In this document: positions 1-8,715 of the stretch, piece by piece
Position numbering within the stretch: the first letter of the stretch is position 1
Layout: each line of letters opens with the position of its first letter
Assembly (NCBI RefSeq): GCF_001293775.1
Contig: NZ_LGLN01000033.1
Coordinates: 201,808-257,585 of the forward strand
Reading direction: 5' to 3'
DNA from: Pseudomonas syringae pv. cilantro
Lineage (GTDB): Bacteria > Pseudomonadota > Gammaproteobacteria > Pseudomonadales > Pseudomonadaceae
Length of the DNA stretch: 55,778 bases
Position numbers and translations under genes: made by a program
Notes under the pieces: model-generated
What the model was told of the DNA's origin: nothing
What the model saw: only the letters and a program-made list of their open reading frames with translations
Databases searched by the model: none

Positions 1-105
1 CTCCCACGCCCTGCGGGCAGAAGCCTGAACGCCCCAATTTTCCGGGTTCTTCAGGACTCATGTTAGCGATGAGCGCGGAGCATGGGGACAAGAGTCAGCG
101 TGGCT

Positions 106-2952
106 TCAACCCGCGACCAGAACCCGAATCGCCTCCAGACGCAGCGCCGCTTTTTCCAGCATCGCCAGACCTTGCTCACGCTGAGTGCGCAAGGCAACCA
201 GTTCGCTGTCACGTACAGTCGGGTTGACCGCTTGCAGCGCAGTCAGACGCGCCAGCTCCTCTTCGGTATCGGCTGCCAGACGACGCTGCGCTTCGGCCAC
301 GCGCTCGGCGTGCTTCGGCGCGATCTTCTCTTCGCCCGCGTTGATCCTCGGTGTCAGCAGATCACGTTGCGCCTGGATAAACTTGTTGGCACTCGCGCGC
401 GGTACGCTTTCGAGCTGATCGTTCAGCGTGTTGAACGACACGCGGCCCGACAGGTCATTGCCGTTTGGATCAAGCAGGCAGCGCAGGGCTGCAGGCGGCA
501 GGTAGCGGCCCAACTGCAACGAACGCGGCGCGACCACCTCACTGACATAAATCAGCTCCAGCAGCACAGTGCCCGGTTTGAGCGCCTTGTTCTTGATCAG
601 CGCCACGGCGGTGTTGCCCATCGAGCCGGACAGCACCAGATCCATGCCGCCCTGAACCATAGGATGCTCCCAGGTGATGAACTGCATGTCTTCGCGAGAC
701 AGCGCCTGATTGCGGTCGTAGGTGATGGTCACGCCTTCGTCGTCGCCCAGCGGGAAGCTGGCGTCGAGCATCTTCTCGCTCGGTTTGAGGATCAGCGCGT
801 TTTCCGAGTGGTCTTCACTGTCGATGCCAAACGCGTCGAACAGGGTTTCCATGTAGATCGGCAGACTGAACTGGTCGTCCTGATCCAGGATCGCTTCAAC
901 CAGCGCCTCGCCCTCGCCAGCACCGCCCGAGTTGAGTTCCAGCAGACGGTCGCGGCCGGTGTGCAGCTCGCTTTCCAGGCGTTCGCGCTCGGCGCGGGCG
1001 TCGTTGATCAGGCTTTGCCACTCGTCATCGTCACCGCTTTCCAGCAGTGGCAGCAGGCGTGGGCCGAACTGATGCTGCAAGGCGTTGCCGGTCGGGCAGG
1101 TATTGAGGAAGGCATTGAGCGCTTCGTGATACCACTGGAACAGGCGCGCCTGCGGGCTGGTTTCCAGAAACGGTACATGCAGTTCGATGGTGTGCTTCTG
1201 GCCGATCCGGTCCAGACGACCGATACGCTGCTCCAACAAATCCGGGTGCGACGGCAGATCGAACAGAACCAGGTGGTGAGAAAACTGGAAGTTGCGGCCT
1301 TCACTGCCGATTTCCGAACAGATCAGCACCTGAGCGCCGAACTCTTCGTCTGCGAAGTAGGCTGCAGCCCGGTCGCGCTCGAGAATGTTCATGCCTTCGT
1401 GGAAGACCGTGGCCGGGATGCCGGAGCGCACGCGCAGGGCGTCTTCCAGGTCCATGGCGGTTTCGGCGTGGGCGCAGATGACTAGCACTTTGACGCGCTT
1501 GAGCATCTTGAGGGTATCGATCAGCCAGTCGACGCGTGGGTCGAAGCGCCACCAGCGTTCTTCTTCGCTGACGTCCGAATGCGCCTGGAAGCTCACCTCA
1601 GGGTAAAGATCGGCGTGCTCGCCAACCGGCAACTCGAGGTATTCGACCGGGCAGGGCAGCGGGTATTCGTGCAGCTTGCGCTCCGGGAAGCCCTGCACGG
1701 CGGCGCGGGTGTTGCGGAACAGCACGCGGCCGGTGCCGTGACGGTCCAGCAGCTCGCGAATCAGTCGCGACTTGGCTTCGTCGTCACCGGCATTGACTGC
1801 CGCCAGCAGCGTATCGCCTTCAGCACCAAGGAAACCATGGATGGTGGCTTGTGCTTCAGGAGACAGCTTGCCCTTGTCGAGCAGTTCCTGAACGGCCTTG
1901 GCCACCGGGCGATAGTTGTCGCTTTCGGCACGGAAGGCTTTCAGGTCGTGGAAACGGTTCGGGTCGAGCAGTCGCAGGCGCGCGAAGTGGCTGTCCTGAC
2001 CCAGTTGCTCCGGGGTTGCAGTCAGCAGCAGGACGCCAGGGATGACCTCGGCCAGTTGCTCGACCAGCGAATACTCGCGGCTGGCCTTGTCTTCGTGCCA
2101 GACCAGGTGGTGCGCTTCGTCGACCACCATCAGGTCCCAGCCCGCTGCAAACAGCGCGTCCTGGGCTTTTTCATCCTCGACCAGCCATTCCAGGGCGACC
2201 AGCGCGAGCTGGGTGTCTTCGAACGGGTTGCCGGCATCGCTTTCCATGAAGCGCTCGGCATCAAACAGTGCAACCTGCAGGTTGAAGCGGCGGCGCATCT
2301 CTACCAGCCACTGATGCTGAAGGTTTTCCGGGACCAGAATCAGCACGCGGTTGGCGCGCCCCGAGAGCAGTTGGCGGTGAATCACCAGGCCGGCTTCGAT
2401 GGTCTTGCCCAGGCCCACTTCGTCAGCCAGCAGAACCCGCGGCGCGATACGGTCGGCGACTTCGCGGGCAATGTGCAGTTGGTGCGCGATAGGCTGCGCC
2501 CGCACGCCACCCAGGCCCCAGAGCGAGGACTGCAATTGACGGCTGGTGTGCTCCAGCGTGTTGTAGCGCAGCGAGAACCATGACAACTGGTCGATCTGAC
2601 CGGCGAACAGACGATCGGTCGCCAGACGGAACTGAATGAAGTTCGACAGCTGGGTTTCCGGCAGCGTGACTACTTCGTTCTGTGCGTTCAGGCCGTGATA
2701 GACCAGCAGGCCGTCGACATCATCGACTTCGCGAACGGTCATCTTCCAGTTTTCGAAGTGCGTGATCACATCGCCCGGAGAGAAGCGTACGCGGGTCAGC
2801 GGAGCATTCCGCAGTGCGTACTGACGCGTTTCGCCAGTGGCCGGATAGAGCACGGTCAACAAGCGGCCGTCCTGTGCCAGAACGGTGCCCAAACCCAGCT
2901 CGGCTTCGCTGTCGCTAATCCAGCGTTGCCCCGGTTGATACTGCTGCGCCAT
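106..2952 (-). CDS. rapA: RNA polymerase-associated ATPase RapA (HepA)
   Basis: This is a SNF2/Swi2-family ATPase that binds core RNA polymerase and helps recycle it after transcription. The protein is 948 residues, close to the 968 of E. coli RapA. The N-terminal ~110 residues fit the Tudor-like part. Walker A (GLGKT) lies at about residues 180-184 and the DEAH box at 278-281. The second RecA lobe carries SEGRNFQ and IGRLDRIGQ, which are typical SNF2 motifs. I chose the ATG at 2952 because [11 protein letters not shown] matches the family start. The frame stays open for 20 codons upstream, but those look non-coding. It is transcribed away from the small gene at 3184. From memory, PAO1 has hepA (PA3308) at the matching position. 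The assignment is secure. Confidence 0.97.
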   Translation of the reverse strand: MAQQYQPGQRWISDSEAELGLGTVLAQDGRLLTVLYPATGETRQYALRNAPLTRVRFSPGDVITHFENWKMTVREVDDVDGLLVYHGLNAQNEVVTLPETQLSNFIQFRLATDRLFAGQIDQLSWFSLRYNTLEHTSRQLQSSLWGLGGVRAQPIAHQLHIAREVADRIAPRVLLADEVGLGKTIEAGLVIHRQLLSGRANRVLILVPENLQHQWLVEMRRRFNLQVALFDAERFMESDAGNPFEDTQLALVALEWLVEDEKAQDALFAAGWDLMVVDEAHHLVWHEDKASREYSLVEQLAEVIPGVLLLTATPEQLGQDSHFARLRLLDPNRFHDLKAFRAESDNYRPVAKAVQELLDKGKLSPEAQATIHGFLGAEGDTLLAAVNAGDDEAKSRLIRELLDRHGTGRVLFRNTRAAVQGFPERKLHEYPLPCPVEYLELPVGEHADLYPEVSFQAHSDVSEEERWWRFDPRVDWLIDTLKMLKRVKVLVICAHAETAMDLEDALRVRSGIPATVFHEGMNILERDRAAAYFADEEFGAQVLICSEIGSEGRNFQFSHHLVLFDLPSHPDLLEQRIGRLDRIGQKHTIELHVPFLETSPQARLFQWYHEALNAFLNTCPTGNALQHQFGPRLLPLLESGDDDEWQSLINDARAERERLESELHTGRDRLLELNSGGAGEGEALVEAILDQDDQFSLPIYMETLFDAFGIDSEDHSENALILKPSEKMLDASFPLGDDEGVTITYDRNQALSREDMQFITWEHPMVQGGMDLVLSGSMGNTAVALIKNKALKPGTVLLELIYVSEVVAPRSLQLGRYLPPAALRCLLDPNGNDLSGRVSFNTLNDQLESVPRASANKFIQAQRDLLTPRINAGEEKIAPKHAERVAEAQRRLAADTEEELARLTALQAVNPTVRDSELVALRTQREQGLAMLEKAALRLEAIRVLVAG

Positions 2953-3183
2953 GCTGCCTGTCTCCCGCTTGAAAAAGCTGACTATGTTAACGGAACGCGC
3001 ACCGAAGACCAAAGGTGGCGTGAAAAAACCCTGCCAAAGCGCCTGCTGCGCACTGAATATTCAGTTCCATGACACTTATTTCACTAAAGGCAGTCAAAAA
3101 ATCCCTATAAATTACTGTAACCCTTTCATATCGGTTCAAGTTGCCCTGCGCACGGCCGAAACCCCGGTAAGAGGAGAACAACC

Positions 3184-3531
3184 ATGCTGCAACCTATGCT
3201 TCCTTTAAGTGTGGTGCCCTTGACATCACAGACCGACCCGGCCAGACGCGTGCCGGACATCCCGCCCGTTGCGCGGGTACAGGAGAGCTCCAACGAGACC
3301 TCCATCGACCTGCACAATGAAGATACTGAACGCAGCGCATTGCTATTGCGTGAAGAGCAGCAGCGTCAGCAACAGCAGCACGGTCAGCACGGCCGCGGTT
3401 CTGAAGAGGCCGAGGAGTATCAGGGGCTGGTGGTTCCCGGACATTCGCTGAATGCCGACAACACGGTTCCGGTTGTACCGCTCATCGATGACGAGCCGCG
3501 TCAGGGGCTCTGGGTCGATATTCAGATCTGA
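3184..3531 (+). CDS. Conserved hypothetical protein, Gln-rich, 115 aa
   Basis: I do not recognise a domain. The ATG follows a good AGGAG ribosome site 7-8 bases upstream. The protein is soluble with no signal peptide or membrane segment. It has a central charged, glutamine-rich stretch (residues about 50-66, REEQQRQQQQ) and an acidic C-terminus ending in LWVDIQI. The low-complexity centre suggests a disordered protein. Proteins of this kind are, as I recall, conserved next to rapA in Pseudomonas and are sometimes mis-named aspartate-semialdehyde dehydrogenase, which nothing here supports. It is divergent from rapA, with 231 bases between the two starts that must hold both promoters. Confidence 0.75.
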   Translation: MLQPMLPLSVVPLTSQTDPARRVPDIPPVARVQESSNETSIDLHNEDTERSALLLREEQQRQQQQHGQHGRGSEEAEEYQGLVVPGHSLNADNTVPVVPLIDDEPRQGLWVDIQI

Positions 3532-3621
3532 CAGCAGGTTTTCCCCGGTTTTTGCGCTGGTCATGGCCGCTGCGATTGAGCATTATTGGGTTTGATTTCC
3601 CGTGTTCGAGAACCGCAAGCC

Positions 3622-3777
3622 ATGAGCGACGATGAAAAACTGATCGACTTGAGCGCCGAACGTGCCAGGCGCGTGCACGATCTGAACGACAAACGTCTCA
3701 ATGAAGTGCGCAACGCCTTCGAGCAGGCTATGCCGTTAGGCAAGAAAAAGTCCGGGAAAAAGCCCAAGAAGCGCTGA
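3622..3777 (+). CDS. Small conserved basic protein, 51 aa
   Basis: The reading frame begins MSDDEKLIDLSAERARRVHD and ends in a lysine-rich tail (KKKSGKKPKKR). The frame opens earlier at a TTG (3586), but the ATG at 3622 gives the protein-like start. The protein is predicted to be an acidic/amphipathic helix with a strongly basic C-terminus, which suits binding to nucleic acid or to an acidic partner. That is inference only; I do not recognise the family. It follows the 115-aa gene by 90 bases on the same strand and precedes the putative small RNA promoter. Confidence 0.65.
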   Translation: MSDDEKLIDLSAERARRVHDLNDKRLNEVRNAFEQAMPLGKKKSGKKPKKR

Positions 3778-3833
3778 TTCAACTTCTGCTACCGCGTTCT
3801 GATCGGCTCGCTACGCTCTGCGTAGACGAATGG

Positions 3834-3875
3834 CTGATCTGTATCAACTCGCCTCAGGCCACCCTCGTTTATTCT
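3834..3875 (+). promoter_or_regulatory. ANR/FNR-type promoter: ANR box plus -10
   Basis: CTGAT-CTGT-ATCAA at 3834-3847 matches the ANR/FNR consensus TTGAT-N4-ATCAA in 9 of 10 fixed positions. A -10-like TATTCT lies at 3870-3875. If the box is centred at -41.5, as in class II FNR promoters, the transcript starts at about 3882, which places the -10 hexamer at exactly -12 to -7. The spacing fits without adjustment. The only transcription unit downstream before a strong terminator is the ~86-base interval called here as a small RNA. Activation at low oxygen is inferred from the box. Confidence 0.65.
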
Positions 3876-3881
3876 CCATCC

Positions 3882-3967
3882 ATCGATTACAGCGTCGGCG
3901 GCCAAATCCGCACGCGCAGGCAATGAGCACGCAAGGCACTTGGGGCGACTTCGGTCGCCCTTTTTTT
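3882..3967 (+). ncRNA. Putative ANR-dependent small RNA (PhrS-like position)
   Basis: The interval runs from the start site predicted by the ANR box to a perfect intrinsic terminator, about 86 bases, with no credible reading frame of its own. In PAO1 the ANR-controlled small RNA PhrS lies, as I recall, between the rapA and phaJ4 homologues, which is the same neighbourhood as here. PhrS of P. aeruginosa is longer (about 212 bases), so this could be a shortened or diverged relative, or an unrelated ANR-regulated RNA. The terminator with its seven-T tail would suit Hfq binding. The 5' end is inferred, and no alignment was possible. Confidence 0.55.
3943..3967 (+). terminator. Strong rho-independent terminator
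   Basis: GGGCGAC (3943-3949), a TTCG tetraloop, GTCGCCC (3954-3960) and then seven T (3961-3967) form a perfect 7-bp GC-rich stem. It ends the putative small RNA and any read-through from the two small genes upstream. It lies 40 bases before the 3' end of the convergent hopAK1. Confidence 0.93.
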
Positions 3968-4006
3968 CGTCTGTGTGCCGGTTGCTCCGTTGATTGCCGG
4001 GCGACG

Positions 4007-5611
4007 TCACCTTACGGCTTCGGCGCCTGCATTGGCCAGGTCATAGGCTCTCGCTGCTTCTGCTGTCTTGATGTCGCGGTTGTAGCTCGGTGTCCAGGCG
4101 GTCACAGGTGATTTCTGGGTGAAGCTGACATTGCTGCCGATGTCCTTGAAGTGCGCATCGCCGTAGTCATCCAGCACGCCGCTATTACTGGCCTTTTTGG
4201 AAACATCGACACCGTTGCTGAAATAGTTGGCCTGCGACAGGATGGTCGCGTTCCCGGTCGCAGTGAAACCAAGGTGGAATTTGTCTATTGAGTTGTTGAA
4301 TACGTGAAACTGTCCCTGACGAAACAGACCGGGTCCGCGGACATCAAGGTCGCTGAACACGTTGTTGGCGATGGTCATTCGCGGGTAACCCTTGTACTCG
4401 GCCTTGGCGGCTGCCGAGTCGTCCGGCTGACCGAGAATCACGCCATACTCATTGTTCTGGAATTTCGAATTGGTCAGGCTGACGTTATCGGCCTTGCCGC
4501 CCACGTAGAGCAGTTTATCCAGCCCTTTGGGGTCTTGATCCTTGGTTCCGGTAGCGGTGATGTGGTCGATCCAGTATTTCTGGCCGCTGTTGATGAACAT
4601 CTGCATGTCACCGTTTTCACGGTAACGGCTGTCGTGGGTGAAATTCAGGTTCTGGAAAATGTCGTTGCTGGCGGTTTTGCCGCTGGCCAGATAAATGTTG
4701 TGCAGACTGTCGCCCTTGTCGGTCCCCAGCAGGGTCTTGTTGGCCCCGAAGTTTATCGACACTTTACTGTCGGCAGACAGATTGGCCCCCAGCTTGACGG
4801 TGCGGGCTGTGTCGTCCTCCATGTACTTCTTGAGGTCCGCCACGGTATTGACCGTAACCACTTCGCCGTTGTTACCGCCCGTGGTGTTCGCTTCTTTGGC
4901 GAAACCCAGCATGCCTGACATGTCCGCCCCCTGGCCGTGAGCGGCGCGGGGTTGAGGTTTTGCCACTTTTTCTTCGCTGTCAGGTTTTTCGGTGACGGGC
5001 GTCGTGGCCTTGGGTTGCACGGCCGGCGTGGTGGCGACAGGTTTGGGCGGCGCGGTCACTGACGTTTTATCTTGAGTCTGCACAGGGCCAGGCGGTGTCG
5101 GTGCAGTATTTTTCTGCAGCGTGACAGGCTTGTCCGCCGGATGATCGTTCTGTACTACAAAAGGTTTTTCTGTTGGTGTTGGTGTCGGGGCCGCTGAAGG
5201 CGACGAAGGTGACGCGGATGAAGGCGTCTGCGACAGTTGAGAGAAGCTCGGTGCCTGCTCGCGTTGAGTCTGTGCAGGGGGCGGTGCCTGATCCTGCTGC
5301 TGATCGCCTTTGAAAAGAGAAAGCAGATCTTTGAGGATGTTGCGAATAGCCTCTACCAGTTTGTTCAGCAGCAATTCGACAGGGTTTTCGGATGCGTCTG
5401 CAGCCGTGCGCGTGGCAGGTATCTGCGGCCGTGAGCCAGACAGCGACAGCGATGAGTGCAGACCGTTTACCTGTCGCGGCGAGCTGAAGTCGATCAATTG
5501 GCTGTTGTGGCCCGATTTCACGTCCGGTGGCTGGATTCCATCAGACTCTGGATTGACGCTCTGTGTTGTCAGTCCTGAGACGGGGTAAACGTTTCTGTAG
5601 ATCGTATTCAT
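4007..5611 (-). CDS. hopAK1: Type III secreted harpin-like helper HopAK1 with pectate lyase domain
   Basis: This is a 534-residue protein made of a hydrophilic, Ser/Gln-rich N-terminus without cysteine or signal peptide (typical of type III substrates), an amphipathic segment at about 76-100, a Pro/Thr-rich linker at about 105-225 and a C-terminal parallel beta-helix of the PL1 pectate lyase fold from about 230. PL1 signatures are visible: WIDH at 347-350, and RxP...R plus HVFNN at 425-440. The family is regarded as a translocation helper acting at the plant cell wall. At the position where active PL1 enzymes carry a lysine (HxKxxLxG-like), the sequence reads NEYGVILG, so lyase activity is doubtful (inference). 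An HrpL box sits 67 bases upstream of the ATG. The gene is monocistronic and inserted between backbone genes. Confidence 0.93.
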   Translation of the reverse strand: MNTIYRNVYPVSGLTTQSVNPESDGIQPPDVKSGHNSQLIDFSSPRQVNGLHSSLSLSGSRPQIPATRTAADASENPVELLLNKLVEAIRNILKDLLSLFKGDQQQDQAPPPAQTQREQAPSFSQLSQTPSSASPSSPSAAPTPTPTEKPFVVQNDHPADKPVTLQKNTAPTPPGPVQTQDKTSVTAPPKPVATTPAVQPKATTPVTEKPDSEEKVAKPQPRAAHGQGADMSGMLGFAKEANTTGGNNGEVVTVNTVADLKKYMEDDTARTVKLGANLSADSKVSINFGANKTLLGTDKGDSLHNIYLASGKTASNDIFQNLNFTHDSRYRENGDMQMFINSGQKYWIDHITATGTKDQDPKGLDKLLYVGGKADNVSLTNSKFQNNEYGVILGQPDDSAAAKAEYKGYPRMTIANNVFSDLDVRGPGLFRQGQFHVFNNSIDKFHLGFTATGNATILSQANYFSNGVDVSKKASNSGVLDDYGDAHFKDIGSNVSFTQKSPVTAWTPSYNRDIKTAEAARAYDLANAGAEAVR

Positions 5612-5677
5612 TACTGATATCCCCGCCTGCGGGCATGAACAATTCGTGATCCCGGATAGAAAGTACTGCTCTGCCCC

Positions 5678-5705
5678 TGAGTGGAAAGGAGCGGAAAAGA
5701 GTTCC
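5678..5705 (-). promoter_or_regulatory. HrpL-dependent hrp box of hopAK1
   Basis: Read on the minus strand, this is GGAACT, a 15-base spacer, then CCACTCA. The consensus is GGAACC-N15-17-CCACNNA, so only one fixed base differs. It lies 67 bases upstream of the hopAK1 ATG and points toward it. This supports expression with the type III secretion regulon. Confidence 0.9.
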
Positions 5706-5787
5706 GGGATGCATCATGAATTTTGTGTGCAGGCGTAGAAAAAAGATCTGGCACGCGTGTTGGCTGGACGCGCGCCCGGTTCAGCTA

Positions 5788-6258
5788 TCAGCCGAAGGTA
5801 ATCTCCGGCAATACGGTCAGGTCGACTGTCTGCTGTTTGCGCGGGGCAAGAATTTCGGCTTCGCCGTCTACCACCAGTTCATCGTTCTGGTTGAACACGC
5901 GAGTGGCGATACGCACGCGGAATTTCGGCAGTTTTTCCAGAATTTCCAGGCGCACCGTCAGAGTGTCACCCAGTTTTACGGGTTTCTGGAAGGTCATCTG
6001 CTGACCGATATAAATAGTGCCAGGGCCGGGCAGCTCGCAGGCGACGGCGGCACTGATCAGCGCGCCACTGAACATGCCGTGGGCGATGCGCTCCTTGAAC
6101 ATGGTCTTGGCCGCGTATTCGGCGTCCAGATGGACAGGGTTGTGGTCACCGGACATAGCGGCGAACAACTGGATGTCACGCTCTTCCACCTTCTTGCTGT
6201 AGCTGGCGGTCTGACCAACTTCGAGGGCTTCGTACGGCGTGTTGGTGACTTGAGTCAT
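5788..6258 (-). CDS. phaJ4: (R)-specific enoyl-CoA hydratase PhaJ4 (MaoC family)
   Basis: This 156-residue single hot-dog-fold hydratase converts trans-2-enoyl-CoA from beta-oxidation to (R)-3-hydroxyacyl-CoA, which feeds medium-chain polyhydroxyalkanoate synthesis. The hydratase-2 motif is intact: MSGDHNPVHLD at about residues 35-45 supplies the catalytic Asp and His. The length fits PhaJ4. In pseudomonads phaJ4 sits next to fadD2/fadD1, as here (it is divergent from fadD2). The ATG at 6258 begins MTQVTNTPYE. A GC-rich hairpin lies 55 bases upstream. The exact PhaJ subtype rests on synteny and overall resemblance. Confidence 0.9.
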   Translation of the reverse strand: MTQVTNTPYEALEVGQTASYSKKVEERDIQLFAAMSGDHNPVHLDAEYAAKTMFKERIAHGMFSGALISAAVACELPGPGTIYIGQQMTFQKPVKLGDTLTVRLEILEKLPKFRVRIATRVFNQNDELVVDGEAEILAPRKQQTVDLTVLPEITFG

Positions 6259-6312
6259 GTGGCTGTCCTGACAATGAAAATGAATTTAGCGAGCCGGTTC
6301 GTTCCGCCCGAT

Positions 6313-6339
6313 ACAGCCGCGCCCTTGGGCCGCGGCTGT
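6313..6339. other. GC-rich inverted repeat in the phaJ4-fadD2 intergenic region
   Basis: ACAGCCGCGCCC and GGGCCGCGGCTGT form a 12-bp stem with one bulged C and a TT loop. There is no T tract on either side. It lies in the 400-base gap between the divergent phaJ4 and fadD2 starts, 55 bases from the phaJ4 ATG. It could be a structure in the phaJ4 leader or an operator. The rest of the gap (6340-6658) shows no gene; it must contain the fadD2 promoter, and the fadD2 ribosome site (AAGGGA) sits at its end. Confidence 0.5.
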
Positions 6340-6658
6340 GGATAGGCGCTGATTTGTAACACTTGATGAGCCGTTGCCGCCATTACACCGGCAAGATCAA
6401 TCAGACGTTTGTTGGCGCTCACCGGAGCACATCGTTCTGCATAAATAGCTGAGGACCCCGGAATACGGCCATTTCAACACTGAAGCGCGGCCTGATACCG
6501 GTTGCCATCGCACGTCGGCAGGGCAGTGTATAGCGCGCAGCGAATGGCAGTCTGAACGGAGGCGAGATTCATGCCGCTTATGGCACTCAGGTGACTTTGC
6601 CTGATGCGCGTTAACTGCTAACGTCGGGCCAGGCATAAGCAGGCAAGGGATAAAAATA

Positions 6659-8347
6659 ATGCAAGCTGATTTCTGGAATGACAAGCGCCCGGCCGGCGTC
6701 GCCCCGGACGTTGATCTGCAGGCCTGGCAATCGGTCATGGACGTGTTTGATCGCTGTTGTAAGAAATTTGCCGATCGCCCGGCGTTCAGCAATATGGGCG
6801 TGACCCTGACCTATGCCGACCTCGAGCGCCACTCGGTGGCCTTTGCCGGGTATCTGCAACAGCACACAGGGCTGCTGCCCGGCGACCGCATCGCCGTGCA
6901 GATGCCCAACCTGTTGCAGTATCCGATTGCCGTGTTCGGTGCGATACGTGCCGGTCTGATCGTCGTCAACACTAACCCGCTGTACACCGCGCGCGAAATG
7001 CGTCATCAGTTTCAGGATTCCGGTGCCAAGGCGCTGGTCTACCTCAATGTGTTCGGCAAGCTGGTGCAGGAGGTCCTCCCGGACACTGCCATCGAATACC
7101 TGATCGAAGTGAAAATGGGTGACATGCAGTCGGCGGCCAAAGGCTGGCTGGTCAACACCATCGTCGACAAGGTCAAGAAACTGGTTCCCGACTACCAGCT
7201 ACCCCAGGCCATCGGTTTCAAGCGAACGTTGCGCATCGGGCGTGACAGTCAGACCCGATCAGTCGCGCAAGGCCTGGATGACGTCGCTGTATTGCAATAT
7301 ACCGGCGGCACCACGGGGCTGGCCAAAGGCGCGATGCTGACCCACGGCAATCTGGTCGCCAACATGCAGCAAGTCTATGCCTGCATGCGCCAGCAATATC
7401 CTGACGGAAGTCGGGCGTTTGAAGAGGGTGTCGAGGTGATGATCGCGCCACTGCCGCTCTACCATATCTATGCATTCACAGGGCATTGCATGTGCATGAT
7501 GATCGGCGGCAATCACAACATTCTGATCACCAATCCGCGTGATATCGGAGGCTTCATCAAGGAGCTGCGCAAGTGGAAGTTCACGGCCATGATCGGGGTC
7601 AATACCTTGTTCGTGGCGCTGATGAACCATCCCGAGTTCAAGAATCTGGATTTCTCCACGTTGAAGAGCACCAATTCGGGGGGCACTGCGCTGGTCAAGG
7701 CCACGGCCGAGCGGTGGGCACAGATCACCGGCTGCACGATTGTCGAGGGCTACGGCCTGACCGAAACGTCGCCTGTTGCCAGTGCCAACCCTTATGGAAC
7801 GCAGGCGCGTCTGGGTACGGTCGGTATTCCGGTGCCCGGCACCGCCATGAAAGTCATCGATGACGAGGGCGTGGAACTGCCGTTCGGCGAGCGCGGCGAA
7901 TTGTGCATCAAGGGGCCGCAGGTCATGAAAGGCTACTGGAATCGTGCGGACGCCACGGCCGAAGCACTCGACGCCGAAGGCTGGTTCAAGACTGGCGACA
8001 TTGCCGTGATAGCTGCCGACGGGTTCGTCAGTATCGTGGATCGCAAAAAGGACCTGATCATTGTTTCGGGTTTCAACGTCTACCCCAACGAAATCGAAGA
8101 CGTGGTCATGACCCATCCGAAGGTCGCCAGCTGCGCCTGCATCGGCGTGCCTGACGAGCGTACCGGAGAGGCCGTCAAGCTGTTCGTGGTGCCGCGGGAG
8201 GAGGGGGTCAGCACGGAAGAACTCAAGGCGTTCTGCAAGGAAAACTTCACCGCATACAAAGTGCCCAAGCATATCGTGCTGCGCGATTCGTTGCCGATGA
8301 CGCCGGTGGGCAAGATTCTGCGCCGGGAGCTTCGCGACAGCGCCTGA
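6659..8347 (+). CDS. fadD2: Long-chain fatty acid-CoA ligase FadD2
   Basis: This acyl-CoA synthetase of the ANL superfamily activates fatty acids with ATP and CoA at the inner membrane for beta-oxidation. At 562 residues it has the usual FadD length. Motifs in order are the P-loop YTGGTTGLAKG (214-224), GYGLTETSP (364-372), GWFKTGD (441-447), the hinge DRKKDLIIVSGFNVYPNE (461-478) and the C-terminal catalytic Lys in PVGKILRREL (about 552). It is a close paralogue of the next gene; P. aeruginosa and P. putida carry the same fadD2-fadD1 tandem. A GC hairpin follows the stop, and 368 bases separate it from fadD1, so the two are probably separately transcribed. Confidence 0.95.
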   Translation: MQADFWNDKRPAGVAPDVDLQAWQSVMDVFDRCCKKFADRPAFSNMGVTLTYADLERHSVAFAGYLQQHTGLLPGDRIAVQMPNLLQYPIAVFGAIRAGLIVVNTNPLYTAREMRHQFQDSGAKALVYLNVFGKLVQEVLPDTAIEYLIEVKMGDMQSAAKGWLVNTIVDKVKKLVPDYQLPQAIGFKRTLRIGRDSQTRSVAQGLDDVAVLQYTGGTTGLAKGAMLTHGNLVANMQQVYACMRQQYPDGSRAFEEGVEVMIAPLPLYHIYAFTGHCMCMMIGGNHNILITNPRDIGGFIKELRKWKFTAMIGVNTLFVALMNHPEFKNLDFSTLKSTNSGGTALVKATAERWAQITGCTIVEGYGLTETSPVASANPYGTQARLGTVGIPVPGTAMKVIDDEGVELPFGERGELCIKGPQVMKGYWNRADATAEALDAEGWFKTGDIAVIAADGFVSIVDRKKDLIIVSGFNVYPNEIEDVVMTHPKVASCACIGVPDERTGEAVKLFVVPREEGVSTEELKAFCKENFTAYKVPKHIVLRDSLPMTPVGKILRRELRDSA

Positions 8348-8388
8348 GTGCAGTAATCGTCTCTATTTGTGTATCGCGGGACATGTCT

Positions 8389-8430
8389 GGCCCTGTTGCA
8401 GCGTGCTGCAAACGGGGCCGAATCTTTTCA
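8389..8430 (+). terminator. Imperfect terminator-like hairpin after fadD2
   Basis: GGCCCTGTTGCAGC and GCTGCAAACGGGGCC (8389-8419) pair over about 14 bp with one wobble and one bulge. They are followed by a weak T-rich stretch (AATCTTTTCA). It lies 42 bases after the fadD2 stop. The short T run makes efficient termination uncertain. Confidence 0.55.
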
Positions 8431-8508
8431 AGTCAGGTCTTTTTTGCGTCTAGACCCCTCTGGAACAATGCTTTTAGCCCATTCAGCCCCGGTTATTGTC
8501 CTACACTA

Positions 8509-8547
8509 TAAAGTGACTGAAATATAGAATTCAGTCACTTTAGTGAC
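8509..8547. promoter_or_regulatory. Candidate operator: nested palindromes upstream of fadD1
   Basis: TAAAGTGACTGAA (8509-8521) and TTCAGTCACTTTA (8530-8542) form perfect 13-base arms around an AT spacer of 8. The right arm overlaps a second palindrome, GTCAC-TTTA-GTGAC (8534-8547), giving three related half-sites. The AT content and lack of a T tail argue against a terminator. It lies about 170 bases before the fadD1 ATG in a gene-free gap, where a fatty-acid-responsive repressor could bind. The sequence does not match the PsrA motif I remember, so the regulator is unknown. Confidence 0.5.
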
Positions 8548-8715
8548 CGGGCAGCCCACTTTTGCCTCTAGGCGGCCTTTGGCAAAGCTGCTACTCTCGG
8601 CGCGCTTTTTGATCAGTCATAAAGCGAAAAAAGCGTTTACTGCACACTTCCAAACACAAGAAAATCATCGCTTCGAGCGATGTGAAGAATTCGCTATCGC
8701 TACGGAGTCGGCTGA

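Noticed and set aside
3830..4111. 93-codon frame from ATG 3830
   Set aside because: It runs through the terminator at 3943-3967 and into the end of hopAK1; composition is not protein-like.
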